Shown here piece by piece: positions 63,289 through 64,000 of a stretch of DNA of 64,000 nucleotides. This DNA comes from Aestuariibaculum sediminum. Lineage in GTDB: Bacteria > Bacteroidota > Bacteroidia > Flavobacteriales > Flavobacteriaceae. Position 1 is the first letter of the stretch, and the number at the start of each line of letters is the position of its first letter. The notes below the pieces were generated by a model that ran no database searches, was not told the DNA's origin, and saw only the letters and a program-made list of their open reading frames with translations. A program made the translations under genes and the position numbers. The stretch spans positions 616,172 to 680,171 of the forward strand of contig NZ_JACVXB010000002.1 in NCBI RefSeq assembly GCF_014596945.1. The letters run 5' to 3'.

Positions 63289-64000
63289 ATGAAAATTAAA
63301 GCATCCGAACTTATCCTCAACCCAGATGGAAGTGTTTATCACTTAAACTTAAAACCGGAACACGTGGCTGAAACCATCATTTTTGTTGGTGATCAGGATC
63401 GCGTAAATAAGGTTTCGAAGCACTTCGATACTATTGAATTTAAAACTCAAAAAAGAGAATTTAAAACCCATACAGGCACTTTTCGAGGTAAACGCATTTC
63501 AGTAATTTCAACTGGTATAGGTCCAGATAATATAGATATTGTACTAAACGAACTTGATGCTCTGTTTAATATTGATTTAATAAACAGAAAACCTAAAAAG
63601 GACTTAACCTCATTAAATATTATTCGAATTGGTACATCCGGGGCTCTTCAAAAAAATATTCCTGTTGATAGTTTTGTTATGAGCTATGGTGGTTTGGATA
63701 CTAGTGGTATGCTTCACGCCTATCAAACTAACGATATTTCACATAGCGACTATGAAGATGCTTTCATTAAGCATACTAAATGGAATACAAATAGAGCTCG
63801 TCCGTTGCTTATAAAATGTAGTAAAATTTTAGAATTGCAATTTAATGATTCCTTTTTACATACAGGCATTACTCTAACCGCAGGCGGCTTTTACGGCCCT
63901 CAAGGTCGTGTTTTAAGACTTTCCTTGCAGGACGATGGATTGAATAATAGAATTGATAGTTTCGATTATAAAGGTATAAAAATAACAAACCTTGAAATGG
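63289..64000 (+). CDS. Nucleoside phosphorylase, 3' end missing
   Basis: The gene starts with ATG at 63289, 1 base after the DUF1835 stop, and runs off the right edge after 237 codons. Motifs: ETIIFVGDQDRVNKVSKHF, STGIGPDNIDIVLNELD and IRIGTSGALQKNIPVDSFV. These fit the PNP/UDP phosphorylase superfamily, with best resemblance to uridine phosphorylase, which splits nucleosides to free base and ribose-1-phosphate. It is the fourth gene of the operon. The C-terminus cannot be judged. Confidence 0.88.
   Translation, partial: MKIKASELILNPDGSVYHLNLKPEHVAETIIFVGDQDRVNKVSKHFDTIEFKTQKREFKTHTGTFRGKRISVISTGIGPDNIDIVLNELDALFNIDLINRKPKKDLTSLNIIRIGTSGALQKNIPVDSFVMSYGGLDTSGMLHAYQTNDISHSDYEDAFIKHTKWNTNRARPLLIKCSKILELQFNDSFLHTGITLTAGGFYGPQGRVLRLSLQDDGLNNRIDSFDYKGIKITNLEM

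Noticed and set aside
1-64000. CRISPR arrays, tRNA or rRNA genes, prophage or IS elements
   Set aside because: None seen by eye on either strand; a small or degenerate copy could still be missed.

Overview
The window is AT-rich chromosomal DNA from a member of the Bacteroidota, almost certainly a (probably marine) Flavobacteriaceae. The evidence is the LpxC-FabZ fusion, the fused 2-oxoacid dehydrogenase E1 alpha-beta protein, the HD / lpxD / lpxC-fabZ / lpxA / efp / lpxD2 / sucD gene order, short lipoproteins, and promoters that fit the Bacteroidota pattern (TTG, about 20 bp, TAnnTTTG) rather than sigma-70. I saw no rRNA, tRNA, CRISPR array, prophage, insertion sequence or origin.

Layout. 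1-6777: end of an HD phosphohydrolase, then the lipid A operon (lpxD, lpxC-fabZ, lpxA) with elongation factor P and a second LpxD-like acyltransferase, then sucD. 6932-10599: fabG, a VWA-type membrane protein and a prohibitin-like (SPFH) protein. 10600-18400: a complete histidine operon, hisGDC-B-H-A-F-IE. A four-histidine leader peptide and a terminator/antiterminator pair precede it. A frameshifted GIY-YIG endonuclease gene and three related palindromes interrupt it. 18426-21408: small membrane protein, truA, a DUF2461 protein and a thioesterase. 21409-26470: leuCDAB ending in a strong terminator. 26471-31417: a possible small lipoprotein, a structured gene-free stretch, an MscS-type channel, DUF3817 and DedA-like membrane proteins, an OmpA-like lipoprotein, and about 930 bases with no convincing gene.

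31418-42021: a fasciclin lipoprotein, then a minus-strand catabolic block. It holds a GH43-like beta-propeller lipoprotein, an S1-type sulfatase, a GH20 hexosaminidase, an endonuclease/exonuclease/phosphatase-fold protein and a PL8 lyase. Together these fit stripping and cleavage of a sulfated, uronate- and hexosamine-containing glycan of the chondroitin/hyaluronan type. No SusC/SusD pair or GH88 is present. An intradiol-dioxygenase-like secreted protein and a DUF4251 lipoprotein follow. 42061-51294: three EamA transporters, a Crp/Fnr regulator lying beside a perfect FNR-type palindrome and a 36-residue membrane peptide, a TPR-transmembrane-HTH regulator, a family 9 glycosyltransferase and a superfamily II helicase. 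51515-58789: an S9 peptidase with an extra N-terminal domain, an aldo-keto reductase, an HMA-CDF transporter, an orphan ExbD, a 3D-domain protein and Hsp20. 58943-64000: the fused E1 component, then a tightly packed operon of a 2-oxoglutarate-type oxygenase, an eIF1/SUI1-like factor, a DUF1835 protein and a nucleoside phosphorylase that runs off the right edge.

Most of the window is well-known core metabolism. The best candidates for something less described are the his attenuator, the GIY-YIG gene with its companion palindromes inside the his operon, the FNR-box/Crp-Fnr/small-peptide cluster, the intradiol-dioxygenase-like protein with a missing metal ligand, and the oxygenase-SUI1-DUF1835-phosphorylase operon.
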